From: Anastrepha obliqua
Lineage: Eukaryota; Arthropoda; Insecta; Diptera; Tephritidae
Assembly (NCBI RefSeq): GCF_027943255.1
Contig: NC_072893.1
Coordinates: 58,002,001 to 58,066,000 of the forward strand
DNA: 64,000 bases
Direction: 5' to 3'
Positions 34,172 through 46,532 of the stretch are shown piece by piece (position 1 is the stretch's first letter; each line of letters starts with the position of its first letter). The position numbers and the translations under genes are program-made. The notes below the pieces were generated by a model. It did not search any database and was not told the DNA's origin. It was given only the letters and a program-made list of their open reading frames with translations.

Positions 34172-35645
34172 GGTTGTTGTTGTTGTTGTTGAGGGGGTTG
34201 AGTATATCCACTGAAATAATCCTAATTAGTGACCAGCACCGTTTTACTACCACTGTCCTCGTATAATGATGTTTTCTGTTCTAAGTCAGATCCATTTAGT
34301 GAGGTCCAAGTATAGCAGCAAATTCTTTATTTCGATGCCTGAGATCTCATTAATTTGCTGCAAGAAAGGCTTACCGAAGGAGCAGAGTCGTGCCCTAGCT
34401 AGCTCTTGACATTCACATAACTAGTGGAAAAGACTTTCCTTCACCCCTTGACAGCTTCTGCATATAGGATTGAAGGCTGGGTTGAGTCTAGCTGCATGAT
34501 TCCCTACTTTTCAATGGCCTGTAAGGGTTGCAGTGATGCGTGAGATGTTTGGCCGAGAGCATTCTGAAAGATCATTCGTCCATTGGATTTTGTACGACGG
34601 CCAAGTGTTTTTTGTTGTAATACATATAGCTAATTGCTTCCATCTTCTTTCGGCTGAAGCATGATAGTGTGAAGTAATGGGGTGCGGTGGAGACTGCCAC
34701 TGCCTCTGCTATTTCTAGTGTCGAACCTTTTCTTGCTAGCTCATCCGCTATCTCATTACCCCGTATGTTCCTATGACCGGGAACCCATATCAGAGTAATT
34801 TCAAGCTGATGACTAAGTAATTCTAGTTCCTCTCTACACTGTAAGACTAGCTTGGATGAAATGGAGTTGGAGTCTAAGGCCTTGATAGCTGCTTGACTGC
34901 CTGAAAAGATAGATACTCTTGTATCAACTTCCTTGTAGAGTTTTAGGGATTTGCATGCTTTTCTGATCGCTAACAGTTCTGCCTGGAATACGCTGGCACA
35001 GTCAGGAAGTCTAATTGACTGAGATAGGTTGAGTAGCTCCGAATGGACGCCAGTTCCCACACCACAGTTCTTCTTAGAACCATCGGTATAGATTTCAATA
35101 TCGTATCTTCCAATCACCTCCCCTTTGCTCCATTCGGCTCTCGATGGAAAACGTACCGTAAAGGCTTTCTTGAAGTTCAGGTCGGGGACTGTGTAGTCTG
35201 GTCTGTTTTTGAGCAGCGACATTCTCTTACACGTGCAAAGTGCTATATTCGCTTTATTTACCCTGTACTCTACGTTGGACCTCCAGCTGAGTTTGAGATC
35301 TAAGATAACACCTAGGTATTTTGTCTGTTGGGTTAATGTTAGACTAACGCCGTTTAGTTTTGGGAGATTAAAGTTTGGTATCTTGGTTTTCTTAGTGAAT
35401 AGCATCAGTTCCATTTTGCTCGGGTTTACACTTAAACCACAGTCTGTGGCCCAGTTACGGAGTAATACCAAAGCTCCTTCCATAATCTCTCTGATTATGG
35501 TTGGAAACATTCCTGAAACCAAGAGCACTATATCATCCGCGTACGCCACTACTTTAATTCCATTTCGGTTGAATTTGATAAGGATACTGTTGACAACTAA
35601 TAACCACAGCAGGGGTGATAAGACCCCTCCCTGAGCGTTTTACCG
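34172..35645 (-). mobile_element. I/R1-like non-LTR retrotransposon, 5'-truncated, (CAA)n tail
   Basis: The minus-strand element enters at QGGVLSPLLWLLVV (motif B, about 35635), one frame away from the main ORF at 34572-35549. A C-terminal part in other frames follows (CECQELAREG near 34410, then LLLYLDLTKWI near 34285). It ends in a (CAA)6 tail at 34173-34191, listed here from the minus strand. The 5' end abuts an unrelated transposase tail at 35645. Confidence 0.85.
34572..35549 (-). pseudogene. RT palm plus RNase H of an I/R1-like element, internally deleted
   Basis: A 325-codon open frame. It starts at the catalytic box (VVAYADDIVLLVSG; the ATG is internal) with both Asp intact, followed by the DCGLSVNPSKMELMLF and TKYLGVILDLKLSWRSNV blocks. 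After CKRMSLL the usual thumb of about 100 residues is missing, and the frame jumps to VRFPSRAEWSKG and the RNase H domain: EIYTDGSKKNCGVG (first Asp present), FQAELLAIRKACKSL (Glu present), and IFSGSQAAIKAL, where the normal SDSQ Asp is Gly. It then reads LIWVPGHRNIRGNEIADELARKG. The clean in-frame deletion is notable; the missing RNase H Asp predicts an inactive nuclease. Confidence 0.85.
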
Positions 35646-35830
35646 TGCTGCTGCCTACCTCACCGATGATTATTCTAGTTTTAAACATGTTTTCTTTATC
35701 CATTCTATTGAGTTCAGCAACCTCGATCCGAATGTTGTGTTTCAGCTCTGTCATCGTTTTTAGCTTACTCACATAGACTTTACTTTTAAAAGCCCCAGTT
35801 TGGCCTCCAAGTCCTTTTTTTATCCTCGAC
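35646..35830 (-). pseudogene. C-terminal tail of a mariner/IS630-like transposase
   Basis: FKSKVYVSKLKTMTELKHNI followed by MDKENMFKTRIIIGEV corresponds to the conserved end (GxLKSKVYxxKPxTxxELK) of a family of insect IS630/mariner-type enzymes. Only about 55 codons remain, just upstream of the retroelement's truncation point. Confidence 0.6.
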
Positions 35831-35899
35831 GACACCAGTTTCATATAATTTTTTCACCATCTATGGAATTTATTTAATTATTTATTTCAATAAACTACA

Positions 35900-36545
35900 G
35901 GTTCTTACTGATTAAAACAATAACACAGAGTGCACAAAGCGCTAAAATAAAATTGGACTTAAAAAAATCAAGCAAAATTGAATTCGAAATCTCGTTGAGG
36001 AAATCTCGAAAAGGATCATTAAAACGAAATATTCTCGCGGAAATAGGAAATTAGCTATCAGTAATGCGGGGCAATCAATTGCACGGCTTACCAAGCCATG
36101 CATAAAAGGCCAGGAAAGAATAGTTCTTCTGCTTTCGAGGGACTTAAGGTTAATCAAAAGAGGGCGGGAATTCAACGAAGGGATTTGAGTACAGAAATTT
36201 AAGGAAAAAGGGCATATTTAAAGAAAACCTTTTGAATACGCTCAATTCTATGAATAGCAAATTCGTGATGAGGTATCCAAATGAATGCCGCATATTCAAG
36301 CTTTAGACGAACAAAAGATGTATAGAGTAATTTCAGAGTGTAGGGGTCTGTGAAATAAGAACCCTTTCGACGAACAAAGCTCAATGCAGCATATGATTTA
36401 TATATGTTGAAATTGATATGATTACTGAATAAAAAATAGGCATCTCATCTTTGATCTGGTCAACAAACTGAAGGGGAGTACCCGAGATACTGTACGACGT
36501 TACGTTGAACGTAACGTAATAACACATATTGATATTGATATAATA
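35900..36545 (-). pseudogene. Jockey/I-group non-LTR RT, thumb and C-terminus
   Basis: From the right: ISGTPLQFVDQIKDE (36460-36510), then SFVRRKGSYFTDPYTLKLLY and LEYAAFIWIPHHEFAIHRIE (36230-36384). In another frame RPLLINLKSLESRRTILS (36100-36170) and AIDCPALLIANFLF follow. These blocks match the C-terminal half of the element family also seen at 12790-13430 and 37490-38480. The catalytic core is missing. Confidence 0.75.
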
Positions 36546-37340
36546 TGTAGGTGAGATTGACAACACCACAAGTACAATGTTGTTTTTTTTGATGGGTGAG
36601 GTAGGGCTCTAAATGGCTTCGCACTTACAGCGACCGTCGTGTTGAATGGTGTGGTCACTAAAACAAGCCCTCCTCGCCTTCTGGGAAAACTCCCTTCACG
36701 GAACTATTCTCTACGTTACTTCGGGAGGGCCCAAAACGACGACCTCGAAGTGGACTAGTTCTATTTACCCTCATCTGGGTTCACCACATTTGTAGTCAGT
36801 TTTCTGCTATAGGCTTGTCTTTTTATGTCTCTATCTGTGCCGCGTTTGTGTCTATTGACCATGATTGGTTCCTGCGGCCAGGGTCGTCTACTTTTGACAT
36901 ATGGAGATATTATGTTATCCATTGCTCTGCTTTTTGCTGCAAAAAGAAGATCGGAAGAATGCGATATTAAATTTGTCACTATCGGCTTGTTCCACTCTGA
37001 TATTTTCGTTCGTCAGTCAGACAGTTAGTTCCTCAAGGGTTCCTACTCTTCAGCCGCCCACTCCGGATATTGGAGGTACTGCATTATTTTTGCCGAATAT
37101 GTTTCAATAGCATTTCAGTTATTGATTGATGCACACATGGCTGGTATACAATTAAATACAATTCACAAATGTTCAACCTAGCAACAATGCATTCACTAAG
37201 ATTGACTGCTTGGTGCGGTTTATGGCATGGTGGCATCATCGAACCGTACATCTTTCGTAATGAAGAGGAGACTTCGTTCAGTGTTCCTCAGTATAGAGCG
37301 ATTTTAACCGATTCCCTATGTCTGAGCATCTAAGTATACC
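36546..37340. other. Spacer with unassigned frames
   Basis: 36600-37110 is less AT-rich and open on both strands in pieces (36825-37028 plus; 36761-36979 minus), but I recognise no family. It may be part of a neighbouring retroelement. Confidence 0.35.
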
Positions 37341-38480
37341 TATGTTCACACATCCGCGCAGTGACCCCAATAAGATGTAATATGGGCGACGCAACGTTCG
37401 ATATGGTGAAAGCTCGAAGCTTTCTATTATATGATATTTATAACATAACCAAATTTTTCGAAGGAATTGTAAAAGAAAAGAAGTACTTTTCAACTAAGAG
37501 TTCAATTTTGCTTAATCAGCATGGATTTGTCATTTGTCCGTTTTCTGTAGGTTTTCAAATCGACTGTGTTTACACGGGCTTTTCTAAAGCATTTGATAGA
37601 GTTTCTCATACAATGCTATTACGTAAATTACCCCCGCTCGATTTTCATTCTGTTTTCTCTCAATGGTTGATAATAATTGAGAGTGAATATTTGGAACCTT
37701 TCATTGCATCTTCAGCAGTGCCAAAAAAAACAGTATTTTAGCGCATCTGCTCTTCGTTCTATTTATTATTAATATGAGTACCTGTTTTTCGTTTACCAAT
37801 TTCCTTCTAAATGATGTTTATTTTAAAATATTTTCTACGATTAGAAAAACTAATGGTGTTCCTATGGACAATGGGAAATTAATATGCTCGTCCGCTGGTA
37901 CAGTAACTCTGGCGACTCTTTAAATATTAAAAATGTTTTAATGTTACTTTCGCACAAACTCAAAATGTTTTCGCGTCATCTTCTTGTATTGCTTTACTTC
38001 AATCTGTTCATGAATTCAAATAACTGAAAGTGGTTTTTGGCTCCCATTTTTCATTCAATAGTCACATTAACTTTGTTATATCCACTTCTTACTCAATCTT
38101 AGGTTTTATACGGCGTCATAGCTCGAAGCACTCGGGCCCTTACAATCTCAAATTGCTTTTTACTTCCTTTGTCTGGACACATTGCCACCAATTCGCAATT
38201 GAGAGATTAGAACGTGTGCAGAAGGTCTTACTTTAATATACTCTCAGATATTTAAAATGCTCAAATCCTATCCCCTCCTATAACTTATTGATTTGAGTTG
38301 AATTAATTTGAAGTCTCTACAGAGTAGAACGTCTTTACTCTCACTGCCTTGTTTTTTATTATAATTAAAGGAGAAATTGATTGTTCATCCCTATTACGGA
38401 TCCCTACCAGATCACTACGCAACATTTGCCTATTTCATACTAAATTGCTTATCACGAATTATGCGAAAAATAAATAAACG
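37341..38480 (+). pseudogene. Jockey/I-group non-LTR reverse transcriptase, decayed
   Basis: Blocks in order: ILLNQHGFVICPFSVG (37510-37555, the QHGFV fingers motif), IDCVYTGFSKAFDRVSH (37560-37610; the motif A Asp of YTDFSKAFD is Gly here), LLRKLPPLDFHSVFSQWL, and IASSAVPKKTVF (VPQGS box lost). After several breaks: VVFGSHFSFNSHINFVIS (38030-38085), LGFIRRHSSKHSGPYNLKLLF, and FAIERLERVQKVLL (38185-38232). A tail in other frames contains IPTRSLRNIC-like residues near 38400. Stops and frameshifts throughout. The same family is present at 12790-13430 and 35900-36545. Confidence 0.75.
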
Positions 38481-39249
38481 AAAAAAAGAGAAAGGTGACT
38501 ACTGATTGGTATACAATTTTTTTAAGTTGGTACTCATATCTTCTTTTGGCAACCTCTTTCAAAAACGTTATGAAAAGTAATGAATAAAGAAACTCTGATT
38601 TGTGAAAAAATAAAAGAGCTCTCCATGATTTCGAAAAGAAATTTTGGTAGAAAGAAATAATTGAATTTTTTTCTAGAGTCGTGTCTTAACAGGTCTGTCC
38701 ATACAAAAATTTTTTATTTCCGCATTTTTTTACACCACTCAAAAAACACTGTGCAACGTGTTAGCGAAGTTATTATGAAATATGATAAAACAAGCAAACT
38801 CGGAAATTTGCCAGAAATGCTTAATTCATTTTCTCTTTGATTTTTGGCGGCCAAGAATTATTTTGATCTTAGTGCGTGGTTTGAGGGAGTGAATTAGTTG
38901 AAAATTAAATTTGGCAATAGATTGCGAAGTAAAGTGGCTTAAATTGGTAATAGTTGTGCAAATTACAGCAGCTAATGACTTTGAGCAAAATATCTATAAT
39001 TAAAATTTTTAGAGCGCTGAAATATTGAATGCAATTTGCTATGAAATGTGGAGGAAGAATAATAAAATACCGGTTACACCCCCTTATTTATTTAGCAATC
39101 ATTTTTTTGGTAGGCTATTGACAGAACTGACTATTGAATTGTTTTCGTGTTACTCTACCGCCTCATGATAAGCACTAGATTGAGTTGGGTGGCCTAAAGG
39201 TTGCGTACTAAACACTAACTTCAAGTTGCCATACCAGGTGACTGTACCT
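38481..39249. other. AT-rich spacer
   Basis: Nothing recognised. Confidence 0.5.
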
Positions 39250-39711
39250 TAGGCCGGGTCGATTTGTGGGGAGGCAAAAAAAATCGCCCATTGCTCTGTG
39301 AAAATCATATTCTAGGGATCAAAATAAGAAACTTTGCCGAAGGAACCATACTTCTAAAACGAATTCTGATGTCCCCCAATTTGGTTCGAACTTTTTAGTT
39401 TTTTTTCTCATGTAAAGGCCAAAAATGGTGATATTTCTAAATGATTGTATGGGGAACCCCCCAGGGGAGCTCCAGGGGGTGTGCCACTGGCATGGGTGGA
39501 TCGGCCGTCCAAAGTTAGTAGGGGTCGGTCATACATTTGGACTCGATTGGAGCACTCTAAATGGGGCAAAGTGGTATTTTTCGCTCGACCCAAATTGGGG
39601 GACATCAGAATTCGTTTTAGAGGTATGGTTCCTTCGGCGAAGTTTCTTATTTTGATCCCTAGAATACGATTTTCACAGAGCAATGAGCGATTTTTAAATC
39701 GACCCGCCCTA
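39250..39711. mobile_element. Palindromic non-autonomous element, 462 bp with TIR arms of about 140 bp
   Basis: The left arm 39250-39392 and the right arm 39577-39711 are reverse complements with few mismatches. Both begin TAGGxCGGGTCGATTT and share words such as CATTGCTCTGTGAAAATC, TTCTAGGGATCAAAATAAG, GCCGAAGGAACCATAC and GAATTCTGATGTCCCCCAAT. The loop of about 185 bp is unusually GC-rich for the window and holds a near-palindrome around 39460-39480 (CCCCAGGGGAGCTCCAGGGG). TA lies at each end, compatible with a TA target. The frames at 39408-39807 are by-products of the palindrome. Superfamily unknown. Confidence 0.8.
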
Positions 39712-40283
39712 CTATACCCACTTATCTTTGGAGGACAACAAGGCGTCTTAATACATTTTATGTTTATACAATTATTAAATATATGCTCTTATCTGAATCT
39801 AGATTGATTTTAATAAAATTTGGTAACTTTTAACCTTCATTAAAGAGAAATATTATCTTTGTTATCCGATATTTTCACATATCATATATCATCTTAACTT
39901 TGCCTACTCCATCACTTCACTTATTTAGTTAAATTTAAAAGAAAATATAGAATATAAAAATTTAAATAGATATAAAAATAAAACACTTTAAAGTATTTAT
40001 ATAATATAGACCCCAGAGGCATAATATAAAAATACTCACTTCTCAACCCACATTCTTCTGCACTAAGCGATGTGTAAGTATTATATTAATTAATCATTAA
40101 GTAATATTTTTCATCGTATTTTTGTTTGTAAAGCTATAATTTAGTAATGTTTGTCAAATTTACTATAACTGGCTTTAAGTTTTAGAAATATGAATATCCT
40201 GAATGCAAAAACACGTAGTTTGACATACAATTGTGATAACCAAAACCTTATATACTCGTATATATATACTCGTATACATATAT
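39712..40283. other. AT-rich spacer
   Basis: Nothing recognised. Confidence 0.5.
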
Positions 40284-40592
40284 AATTGGCGCGTACACAC
40301 TTTTTGGGTGTTTGGCCGAGCTCCACCTCCTATTTGTGGTGTGCGTCTTAATGTTGTTCCACAAATGAAGGGACCTACAGTTTTAATCCGACTCCGAACG
40401 GCAGATATTTTTTATGAGGAACTTTTTCATGGCAGAAATACTCTCGGAGGCTTGCCATTGCCTGCCGAGGGGTGACCGCTATTAGAAAAATGTTTTTCTT
40501 AATTTGGTGTTTCACCGAGATTCGAACCTACGTTCTCTCTGTGAATTCCGAATGGTAGTCACGCACCAACCATTCGGCTGCGGCGGCCGCCG
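40284..40592 (-). mobile_element. tRNA-headed SINE, copy D
   Basis: A nearly complete minus-strand copy from AATTGGCGCGTACAC (3' side, 40284) to the GGCGGCCGCCG head (40592). The B-box complement GAGATTCGAACC is intact at about 40518-40529, as is the ATTCGGCTGCGG A-box region. No clear target duplication; a TA-rich (ATATACTCGTAT) tract adjoins the 3' end. Confidence 0.9.
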
Positions 40593-40639
40593 TAAAATAC
40601 AACTTAACTTAGTATTTTGAACTTAGTTGTTGGATTTGA

Positions 40640-40914
40640 ACAACTTGCACCACTTTCGGTATGTTTCACAAAAGCTTTGACAGCATATATCTTAAAAGTC
40701 TCCCACAAAAAAGATATTTTTTCTCAATTCTCAGAAGACGCCACGCACGAATTTTGGATATTGCCTGCGCCATCTCGTTCCAAGCCCAATGAATTGTTTT
40801 GGTTGGGTCTTCCAACTTTTTAATCTGCACCTCAGAAATTATTTGATTAATGTGGGATTTAAATTTATCCCGTTTCACACGTCGTTCCCTTAGATGGCCC
40901 AATTCTTTTTCCAT
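40640..40914 (-). pseudogene. Unassigned 82-codon frame
   Basis: Starts MEKELGHLRERRVKRDKFKS and is basic and probably helical, with Trp-rich segments (IHWAWNEMAQ). I do not recognise it. It might be a fragment of a retroelement gag or of a host gene; no neighbour supports either. Confidence 0.2.
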
Positions 40915-43204
40915 AAAAATTTAATGTAAAACTACAAGCCACACATTTGTTAATAAAACTACACTTTTTAAATAAAAAATGCTTTACTCTGCTTGCGTAG
41001 AAGCGTCAACCAAAGGATGGGTCGGGCTCATTTAAGCAACTTCGCCCTCTTCCGATATGCCCCGATCTCGAAATCCGTTGCCGAAAAGTGATACACGCAA
41101 ACTTTTTAGCTTGATTTCAATGAAGTGCCACACGATTCTATTCAATATTTTATTTTCACTTCGTCTTTTGGCGCATGAAAAAGCCTGAACGAGCTCAGTT
41201 TAAGGCACAACAAACACAGTATTGCCCCTGCTAACTTTTTAAGCAACAATTTTAATTTCTATGCTTTCGAGTACTTTTTCTTTAGAGTTTGCTGTGAAAA
41301 ACAAATAGCTTTTCCAATAGAGCATTGCGGGCTTATGAAGAAGCTCAAGATGGCTGACACAGAGTAAATATTATACATCTTGCATCATCTTTCATTATTG
41401 CTTCATGGTCCAGTGTCCCACAAAAATCATATGAATTCAAGTTTTACACATTGTGCAAATTTACAAAAATTCTAATTTAATTTCACATTTTTCAATTAGA
41501 GTTTTCAGAATAACTTCGAGCATGCCAGTAGTTTTATAGTTTTTAAATTTTAAGTAGCTCAAAAAATGCATGAATTTTTGAAAATGTTTTTCTTGTAGGC
41601 TACCTTGTGCGTTTTCTCCATAGAGCGAATGATCGACATTCTTGACAATAAGTAGCTGGGCTATAGTTATTTAAGGCAGTATATATGGATCTTCGATTAC
41701 TATTAAACGATGAACACTCTAATGGTGCTGACCTGAAGTGCTGGCTGGTCTAGGTAGCTTTACATATGTAACAACAAGATCGATCTCAACTTATGCAACT
41801 TGGCATCCACTTTTATATACATTTTTTGTTTAGTACAGTTCCTGTTATATTTTTTACTCCAAATATAAACGAGAATCATCTTTCTTCATCAGACTTGATG
41901 ATAGTCTTCTGAAGAAGCGCATTTTCTTTTCAACAACTGAAAGCCAGCACGAGATTGTCTTGAATTTAACGCATCTGCAGAGAGTACCAAATTGATTCTG
42001 ACTTTATTGTGGGATCACCCATAGGCCAGATTTTTCCAAAACTGCTGCTAGAAACTGTAAATTGGTTACAGAGCCATGTTTGCCGATCTTTTGTAAGCCA
42101 ATACTTAATATAGAGTAAATACTTGTGATCTTAGATTTTAGCACTGTAGCTCAATAATCAGATATGACATAATCTGATAGGTCACACCATTTGCGAAGCA
42201 ACCTTATTATTGTTAATATCCCATTGCCTTTGAAGGGGCACATTAACTATTTAGAACATTATCTGAGCATTGCTAGCGGAGAAACATTGTGATGAACACT
42301 ATTAGGTTTCAAAACTTTTTTGGAGAGCATGAGATATGATTCATACCGTGTCCCTTATAAATGATACCTCGCGTACCTAGTTACTAATTTTAATATTTTG
42401 CTGGAACACAATAAGTTTCCAGCGTAAACTGAGTACTCATTTCGAGCATTGAAAAAAACAGCAACGTTTGCCTGCTATGGTACAAGATATTTATTTCACC
42501 GAAGGAGAACGATTGCATAGACCAATTTATAGTAATGTCATCATCTAAGCTCAAGATACTCCATTTCTGATTAAGCATACGAATCACCTTCGAAAAAAAT
42601 TAAGCAAGATCAATAGAAAGAGTAAACTTGGACTATCATCTTCTTAGAATGGAATAGATTCAATATTTTGAGCTACTCTAGGTAATTTTCTACTTTCTGT
42701 TTCCAATGACAAAACAAGAAGGCTAAGAATGAAAGAAGCGAGAAGAATAAATTTAATTTCTTCGTATCCGGTGGAGAGCTATATTCGTGCAGGAGCACTC
42801 TTTAAAAATGCGCGATCCCATGTCAAGAGATTTTTGGCATTTTCGTAAATTTTACTAAAAATTGGCTTAAGTCAAAGCGCATTCATTACAGGTGGTGGCA
42901 CTAGACCAACAACAATGTTCTGTACGTTTTATTATCAAAGCAAAGAGAAACTAAAATACAAATAATGAATTCGCCTTGTTTCATTCTGAGCTGACAGCCA
43001 CATGGACACGGAGAAAGAAAAAAAACAACTCAGCTGATTTACTAACACCATCTTTAATAGATACGCCTTGGCTTGAGAAAACTAGAACAAATTTTGAAAA
43101 AAATTGTACAGGTATGAAATTTATTCACTGTTAAACATTTTGGTAGAGTGTTTTTAAAAAGAAATAGTTTCAGTTATTTTTAACATTTTTAGAAAATCAT
43201 TTTT
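40915..43204. other. AT-rich spacer
   Basis: No gene, RNA or element recognised on either strand. Confidence 0.5.
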
Positions 43205-43330
43205 AGATGAAACGTATTATTATTGATTGCCTGTTTGCGCACTGCGAGCTGAAGAGATCTGTTGTGCAGCCATGTAGCCTACTCAAACAGTTTAACTCTA
43301 AACTGCTGTAGCCTTAATTAATAATAGCCA
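43205..43330 (-). mobile_element. Solo 3' UTR fragment of an I/R1-like element (same family as 61480-63200)
   Basis: GCACTGCGAGCTGAAGAGAT and the following ATGTAGCCTACTCAAA word repeat almost base for base the 3' UTR at 61482-61560, including the TTATTATTATTGATTG (TAA)n-type tail on the same strand. About 125 bp remain; no coding part. Confidence 0.7.
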
Positions 43331-45859
43331 ATTTGTAAAAAATATATTGTATTTAAAAACTTTATTATAAGACATTACCAATAATTTTTCAAAATTAAAT
43401 AATTTTTTTAGCGAAAAATCACGAAATTTTCAAACTATTGATTCTCTATACTTTCTAAAATGCAAGAAAGCATCGATACATATGCCTTTTATTAATATAG
43501 AACCCGTAAAAAATGCTCAGTGAAATCAAAAATTTATCGATAAATTTTTGTCCAACTCTAACCGCTTTGTAAAGAAATATATGAAATTCAAAATAGAGGA
43601 AAGTGGAACGAAACATAGATTCACTTTTACGAAATTTGGATAAGAAAAATAAACAGACATTATGGGAAAGAATTCTTAAAGGTTTACGTATTTTATATTG
43701 TATAAGTATAAAAAATTAGATCACAATATCGGTAAACTTATAAATCAAGTTAATTATAAAATAATGTAAATTTTGGAAGCCAGGTGTAACGTTATACATC
43801 CTCGAGGACACAGAAATTTAAACTGTACTCTTTGTTAGTTGAACGAATTAGAAAACATAAGTCATTTTTTAGAAAGAGTGTCCAAATTTGGAAATGATAT
43901 AGATACGTATATTTGAGAAAAGTAAGTAGGTACGTAGAAGACGAGTACTGTTAGAGATAAACACAAAAAAATATATCTGTATATATGTAGTATATATCTC
44001 AATTTGTTGTATATTTTTCCAACAGATGACCACAGAGCCAATTTTTCAAATTTAAGTGCTTTCCTCTCACATATAAAAGATGTCTTGATGAAGAGTATTT
44101 TTTGATACTTCTAACTTTAACTTTATTATACGAAAATTCAATGGACGATAAGTCTGCATGTTCGAAATTTAATTGTTAAAAATTCTGCTTAAAGTTTAAA
44201 TGAAAATTTATTAATTTGCATGAAGATTGAAGCTTTAAGTTATATGGTTATACGGTGAGCTCATAGGAGAAAGAACTATGTTAGCATTAAAATTACAATA
44301 CGAAAAAAATAAATAAATTGTCAAAACTTGTCAATTGGTCCATTAACGCAGCGTAGTTTACCATCCATCAATACATATATACGTGTACTGTATATGTAAG
44401 TATATTCATTAGCCTTCTTATCATTTACAGTCGCCAGTGATTTCGCCAACTGGCCGTCCTATCTCGTCATCGCCATTTCACAAATAAAGAAAAAGAAAAC
44501 ACAACAAATAATTTAATATTTAGGGAAATTTCATTACCGCCACCAGCCCATAAAATTCTTCTGAATTTCTGCAACTCAAAACAAGACATTGGGACAAAAA
44601 AAACCAAACCAACTAAAAAGCAAAAAATTCGCCGGCAACATCAGCTGCTGCTGCTGTTACTTCCGCTGATAGTGCACTTAACGTTGTTGTTGTTTGCTGC
44701 TGCACAAACGTGGTCTACTGATAAATATGAGCAAAACGACGCACCACTGACGGCAGTTACAACGAAACTACTTGCGGTTTTCAAAAGACAAGTAAGCAAG
44801 TATATACGAGTATTTTCGGCTGAGCAAATGGGCAGAGGGTTGTTGGCTAAGTGGGTTTGTTGTTGGTGCAGCAAGTGGTCGGTACGTCTAGAAGTGTTGC
44901 CTGGTTTGCCAACACAAGCCACAGCAAATGGGAATTCGCAGTCAGGCAAGAAAACAAAATCTGTTTACATGCCACACTCGCTCAAGACAACCGAGCCGAG
45001 AATGCCTGCTGTCGGTCGTGGTGGGCCAAGGAGCTGAGACGTTATTGTTCAGCAATGGCATTGGCCAAGGAGCAACTTCAAGTCGCCGCACTCTGACAGT
45101 TTTACACTTTTGCATAAGCAAAATAAATTAAAAAAAAAAAACTAAAAATGAGCGCGAATATGTTTGTATGTAAGTAGAAGATCAAGCAAATTGGAAAACA
45201 AACACTTACACACATGAACGCGAAGATAATGCAATGCCACACAAACACTTCGTGAGACTGATTCATCTGTTTGCTCAAAACCAAATGCATTTTTCGGCGG
45301 CTTCGCTTGCTTATACTTTTCTTTTCTTTTTTTTCAAGCTTTTCTCTTTTTGTGCATTTCCATCTTATTTGATAAGCCAAACACACTCAACCAGCTGCAT
45401 ATAGTATACATTTTTGTTGCCTTGTTGGCAAACTTGGTATTTCGGCTAAACACGCTTCTTTGCTGCCAAACAATTTGCGTTTTCGATTTCATTTTATGGC
45501 CACGTATTCGGTTTGCTTCAATTTCCTTGAGTTTACTCCAAAAAATTTGAATATACAATAATTTTCTTTATAACAAAATGGAATTATAAAAAACTTTCGC
45601 TTCGCTTTAGCTTAGGATTTGCGCTGTTAAAACTTCGAACTGGAATGCATTCAGAACCAGATAACTTAGTTTTGACTGAGACTGTTCTGAGTGATGTCTG
45701 GAGTGTAATTTAATTATGGAGTGAACACTTTTCGATTATTCTCTACTGCATAGTGACACATAATAAATCCAAGGAGAAGGCACAGAACAACATTCCCACC
45801 AGAGTTCCCACATTTTCATGACGTCCAGGCGACACTACTGAGAAACAGTGCCGTCAATA
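43331..45859. other. Spacer with a less AT-rich patch
   Basis: 44640-45120 is comparatively GC-rich and open in several frames. One plus frame (44642 on) begins with a Leu-rich run of about 20 residues followed by AAAQTWSTDK and meets a GTAAGC donor-like site at 44791, like a secreted-protein first exon. But no ATG precedes it in frame, so I do not call a gene. Confidence 0.35.
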
Positions 45860-46115
45860 GCAATCTGTAAAAATAACTGAGTCATCCTCCTTACTTGTCA
45901 CCTAGTCATGATTTCATTTCGTTCCCGAATAACTAAAAAAATAAAATGCGAGGTCAACGTTTTTGAACGCCTGAAGAAGCTGTTGAAGCCTTTGAACAGC
46001 TCGCTTTGGAGAAATCCACTTCTGAGTGGCGAAAGTGCTTTGAAAATTAGTTGAAACAAATGCAGAAGTGTATTGACTTACAAGGAGAGTATTTCGAAAA
46101 ACAATTAAGCCATTT
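45860..46115 (+). pseudogene. mariner transposase, C-terminal fragment
   Basis: A decayed HPPY.SP.HDF.SFPN stretch (third-Asp box) is followed by MRGQRF, a stop, TPEEAVEAFEQLALEKSTSE, WRKCFEN, a stop and QMQKCIDLQGEYFEKQ ending near 46108. The last block is the characteristic end of one mariner lineage. Two stops. Earlier parts and TIRs are not visible. Confidence 0.8.
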
Positions 46116-46530
46116 TTATTACGATTTATAAATTTGCAGTTTAAGTTTTGACAATCTTTTTTACAAGCAGGGGAGAAAACTTTCTTCCATATAAAAGTAC
46201 AGCAAAAGTACTGCACATGTTTGACTCCACTTTTTTTTTAAAGCTTCTAACTGTACATATTTCCTACTTACAAAAAAGGAAGATTTCTCAAAAATGTATA
46301 AATAATTAGAAAATAATATTTCGTCATAAGGTAATACAAACTATATTTTTTGTACACACATTTTTTCTGCGTAAGAAGTATAACTTAATAAAAAGGTGTC
46401 TAACTTACAAAAAAATGTGTTTAGCAAAGTGTAATTGAATTTGACAGTACCCTCATAAGAAATTTACTAAATTTTTAAATTTGTCAAATTGATTTTAACT
46501 CGTTTGTTTGTATCATACTTCTTGATATTA
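46116..46530. other. AT-rich spacer
   Basis: Nothing recognised. Confidence 0.5.
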
Positions 46531-46532
46531 TA

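Noticed and set aside
39408..39807. Three overlapping frames of 76-120 codons
   Set aside because: They are produced by the palindromic element and mirror each other on both strands.
44642..44960. Possible secreted-protein first exon (Leu-rich start, donor-like GTAAGC at 44791)
   Set aside because: No in-frame ATG upstream; CTG-repeat origin of the Leu run is simpler.
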